Below are positions 9,910-10,895 of a stretch of DNA of 10,895 bases, in pieces. Under the pieces are notes generated by a model. The model worked only from the letters and a program-made list of their open reading frames with translations, ran no database searches and was not told the origin of the DNA. The position numbers and the translations under genes are program-made. Numbering within the stretch: position 1 is the stretch's first letter; each line of letters opens with the position of its first letter. The DNA comes from UMGS1532 sp045542355 (GTDB lineage: Bacteria > Bacillota > Clostridia > Oscillospirales > Acutalibacteraceae), in contig JAZQKX010000002.1 in NCBI GenBank assembly GCA_045542355.1, positions 1 to 10,895 of the forward strand, in the 5' to 3' direction.

Positions 9910-9938
9910 ATTATACACCTAATTATAGGATTTGTCAA
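9910..9938 (-). promoter_or_regulatory. Promoter of the 9719-9889 gene
   Basis: TTGACA (9933-9938), 17-bp spacer, TATAAT (9910-9915). This is the one promoter where the TG directly touches the -10. A TTGTGCA box at 9948-9954 is 9 bp upstream of the -35. Confidence 0.92.
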
Positions 9939-10000
9939 TAGTTAATTTGCACAAATAAATTGCTCCAAAAACTTGCTGAATTGTGTATTTTGCCGAAATA

Positions 10001-10027
10001 CCGGCCCGCGCGCACGAGAAGGGCCGG
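10001..10027 (-). repeat. GC palindrome G
   Basis: CCGGCCC (10001-10007) and GGGCCGG (10021-10027), a perfect 7-bp stem with a 13-base loop. On the minus strand it follows TTTTTGG after the 10050-10280 terminator and is followed by TATTTCGGC, the arrangement seen at palindrome D. Confidence 0.72.
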
Positions 10028-10029
10028 CC

Positions 10030-10065
10030 AAAAATTAAAGGCCAACCCCTTAATTGGGGTTGACC
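10030..10065 (-). terminator. Intrinsic terminator overlapping the stop of the 10050-10280 gene
   Basis: CAACCCC / GGGGTTG (10056-10062 with 10043-10049), extendable by GG/CC past one mismatch. The TAA stop is in the loop. It is followed by CTTTAATTTTT on the minus strand. Confidence 0.8.
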
Positions 10066-10280
10066 TCTACCACTCGGTTTTCCAGGAAAAAGCCCAGGAT
10101 ACCGAGCACACGGGGGATTTCAGCGGTCTGGATAATCTCACCGGTATTGGGGGAGCCGAGCACCGCTTCGTCACCATAGTGGTCGATGACCTTGCGGAGC
10201 ATTTCGGTGGTGTGCTGGATTGCTTCGACATCCTTAATGTCCAGCTGATTAACGGCAACGGCCATAGCAGTAAATTTCAT
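10050..10280 (-). CDS. Unidentified small protein (76 aa)
   Basis: No family recognised. The protein begins with a strand (MKFTAMAVAVNQ), then a helix (DVEAIQHTTEMLRKVIDHYG), a Gly/Pro-containing turn (GSPNTGEIIQ) and a hydrophobic helix (RVLGILGFFLENR), ending in VVEVNPN. It reads as a compact soluble alpha/beta protein. The start at 10280 follows AAAGGAACTGATAACT, the leader shared with several other genes; an in-frame ATG 20 codons upstream would overlap the promoter. The promoter at 10312-10340 is embedded in the previous gene's terminator. The stop codon lies in its own terminator loop. Confidence 0.78.
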   Translation of the reverse strand: MKFTAMAVAVNQLDIKDVEAIQHTTEMLRKVIDHYGDEAVLGSPNTGEIIQTAEIPRVLGILGFFLENRVVEVNPN

Positions 10281-10311
10281 AGTTATCAGTTCCTTTCCTT
10301 TTTGTACCTTA

Positions 10312-10340
10312 ATTATAACACAAAAGGGTCTTGTTGTCAA
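10312..10340 (-). promoter_or_regulatory. Promoter of the 10050-10280 gene
   Basis: TTGACA (10335-10340), 17-bp spacer ending TGT, TATAAT (10312-10317), leader GGTACAAAAAGG. The -35 is split between the loop and one arm of the terminator hairpin at 10322-10349. Confidence 0.93.
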
Positions 10341-10349
10341 GACCCTTTT
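10322..10349 (-). terminator. Terminator containing the next gene's -35
   Basis: AAAAGGGTCTTG / CAAGACCCTTTT forms a 12-bp stem (arms 10338-10349 and 10322-10333) with an ACAA loop on the minus strand. It has T-rich runs on both sides, so it could stop transcription in both directions, and it carries TTGACA at the apex. Confidence 0.82.
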
Positions 10350-10357
10350 TGTATTTT

Positions 10358-10609
10358 TTATTCGGCTAAATCCATTTCGTAGAAATAGAACATGCCATCG
10401 AACCAGTCTTTATCCTGTGCCATGACCTGCTCTTTCCAGTTCTCGCCAAACAGTTCCTTGACATTCACCAGCTCGTGATTGTGGTAAACTTCATCCATTT
10501 CAGTTAACCAGCCTGCGTCGATGATGTATCGCTTAGCGGCGGCAAAAGAGGCGGCGACAGCGATAGTACCGTGGCTCTCTTCGCTAATAACAATAACTTT
10601 CTTGTACAT
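10358..10609 (-). CDS. Unidentified small acidic phage-type protein (83 aa)
   Basis: The N-terminus (MYKKVIVISEESHGTIAVAA) forms a beta strand and Ser/His-containing turn, then a helix (SFAAAKRYIIDAGWL), an acidic/aromatic middle (EMDEVYHNHEL) and a C-terminal FYFYEMDLAE. It resembles small orphan proteins common in phage early regions, without known function. The start at 10609 follows AAAGGAAGTG; a GTG three codons upstream is too close to that ribosome site. It has its own promoter (10634-10662). The TAA stop is followed by the terminator that also holds the next -35. Confidence 0.78.
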   Translation of the reverse strand: MYKKVIVISEESHGTIAVAASFAAAKRYIIDAGWLTEMDEVYHNHELVNVKELFGENWKEQVMAQDKDWFDGMFYFYEMDLAE

Positions 10610-10633
10610 TTTATTCACTTCCTTTCTATTGAT

Positions 10634-10662
10634 ATTATAGCACAGTTAGGGGTTGTTGTCAA
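10634..10662 (-). promoter_or_regulatory. Promoter of the 10358-10609 gene
   Basis: TTGACA (10657-10662), 17-bp spacer ending TGC, TATAAT (10634-10639). The -35 lies at the apex of a GGGGTTG/CAACCCC hairpin (10649-10666) that starts one base after the upstream stop codon. Confidence 0.93.
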
Positions 10663-10667
10663 CCCCT

Positions 10668-10895
10668 TTATTCATCTTCCGAACCAACAAAGTGGCACTG
10701 CCGGGGCTGACCCTGGGGCATCCGCACACAGAACGAAGCGATAGAATAGTAGTAACCGCCATTTCCGGCATCTGCATCACCGACAGCCTTGCAGATAATG
10801 TTGCGGTTGTGCATGATGGTGACCACAGCAGAACAGCCATAGGTATCGCCGTCCTCCCAATGGTCGTACTGGATATCGCTCACATAAGTGATTGC
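10668..10895 (-). CDS. 3' end of an unidentified gene, cut by the window edge
   Basis: The frame is open to the right edge, giving 75 C-terminal residues and a TAA stop at 10668-10670. The visible part is rich in Gly, Cys and Tyr (for example HWEDGDTYGCSAVVTIMHN and GDADAGNGGYYYSIASF) and looks like a compact beta-rich domain. A GTG at 10883 could be taken as a start, but no ribosome site lies before it and the frame continues upstream, so I treat the gene as 5'-truncated. No family recognised. The next promoter begins within six bases of its stop. Confidence 0.72.
   Translation of the reverse strand, partial: AITYVSDIQYDHWEDGDTYGCSAVVTIMHNRNIICKAVGDADAGNGGYYYSIASFCVRMPQGQPRQCHFVGSEDE

Noticed and set aside
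466..10895. CRISPR array or insertion sequence
   Set aside because: Repeats here are short, unevenly spaced and tied to promoters and gene ends. I see no regular spacer pattern, transposase or terminal inverted repeats with target duplication.

Overview
The window looks like accessory or early-region DNA of a bacteriophage (probably large) or phage-like element of a Gram-positive, clostridial-type host. The reasons are: near-perfect TTGACA / TATAAT promoters, GGAGG-type ribosome sites, many small orphan genes packed on one strand, and a few phage-style nucleic-acid enzymes. I cannot name the phage or the host species from sequence alone.

Layout. The first 159 bases are the 3' end of a plus-strand gene, followed by a cytosine-free tract and an intrinsic terminator. 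From about 425 to the right edge all 19 supported coding genes are on the minus strand, so they are transcribed right to left. In transcription order they are: an edge-truncated orphan (10668-10895), two small orphans (10358-10609, 10050-10280), a 56-residue orphan (9719-9889), a HAD-type phosphatase (9217-9657), a small membrane protein (8876-9145), a DEDDh 3'-5' exonuclease (7638-8405), a winged-helix-like protein plus partner (7137-7523, 6738-7133), a membrane protein (6151-6570), an orphan (5818-6093), a nucleoside 2-deoxyribosyltransferase-like enzyme (5333-5767), a tiny Cys-rich gene with an in-frame TAG (5097-5213), an AbrB/SpoVT-type regulator (4799-5017), a second copy of the winged-helix/partner pair (3946-4329, 3464-3850), an HTH protein (2749-3381), a kinase-fold protein (1891-2502), a probable structured non-coding RNA (about 1459-1837) and an orphan (466-951).

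The most striking property is regulatory. I find 24 sigma-A-type promoters in 10.9 kb, 21 on the minus strand, every one with exactly 17 bp between hexamers and nearly all with an extended -10 TG. Almost every gene is its own transcription unit. Seven of these promoters carry a TTGTGCA box whose distance to the -35 is 9-10 or 20 bp, that is, one or two helical turns. Many transcripts appear to start with a GTACAnAAAG-like sequence. Several -35 hexamers lie in the apex of a hairpin, and some overlap the stop codon of the preceding gene. Seven GC-rich palindromes with a shared GAATTT-like flank lie between genes or directly on transcription starts.

The 20 coding ends use TAA (14) or TGA (6) and never TAG. 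One small gene reads convincingly through an in-frame TAG into a CxxC...C...C motif. Amber reassignment, known in some gut phages, is therefore a real possibility here. Likely metabolic roles are nucleotide salvage or modification (deoxyribosyltransferase, HAD phosphatase), nucleic-acid degradation or proofreading (DEDDh exonuclease), phosphorylation (kinase fold) and transcription control (AbrB, HTH, winged-helix pair).
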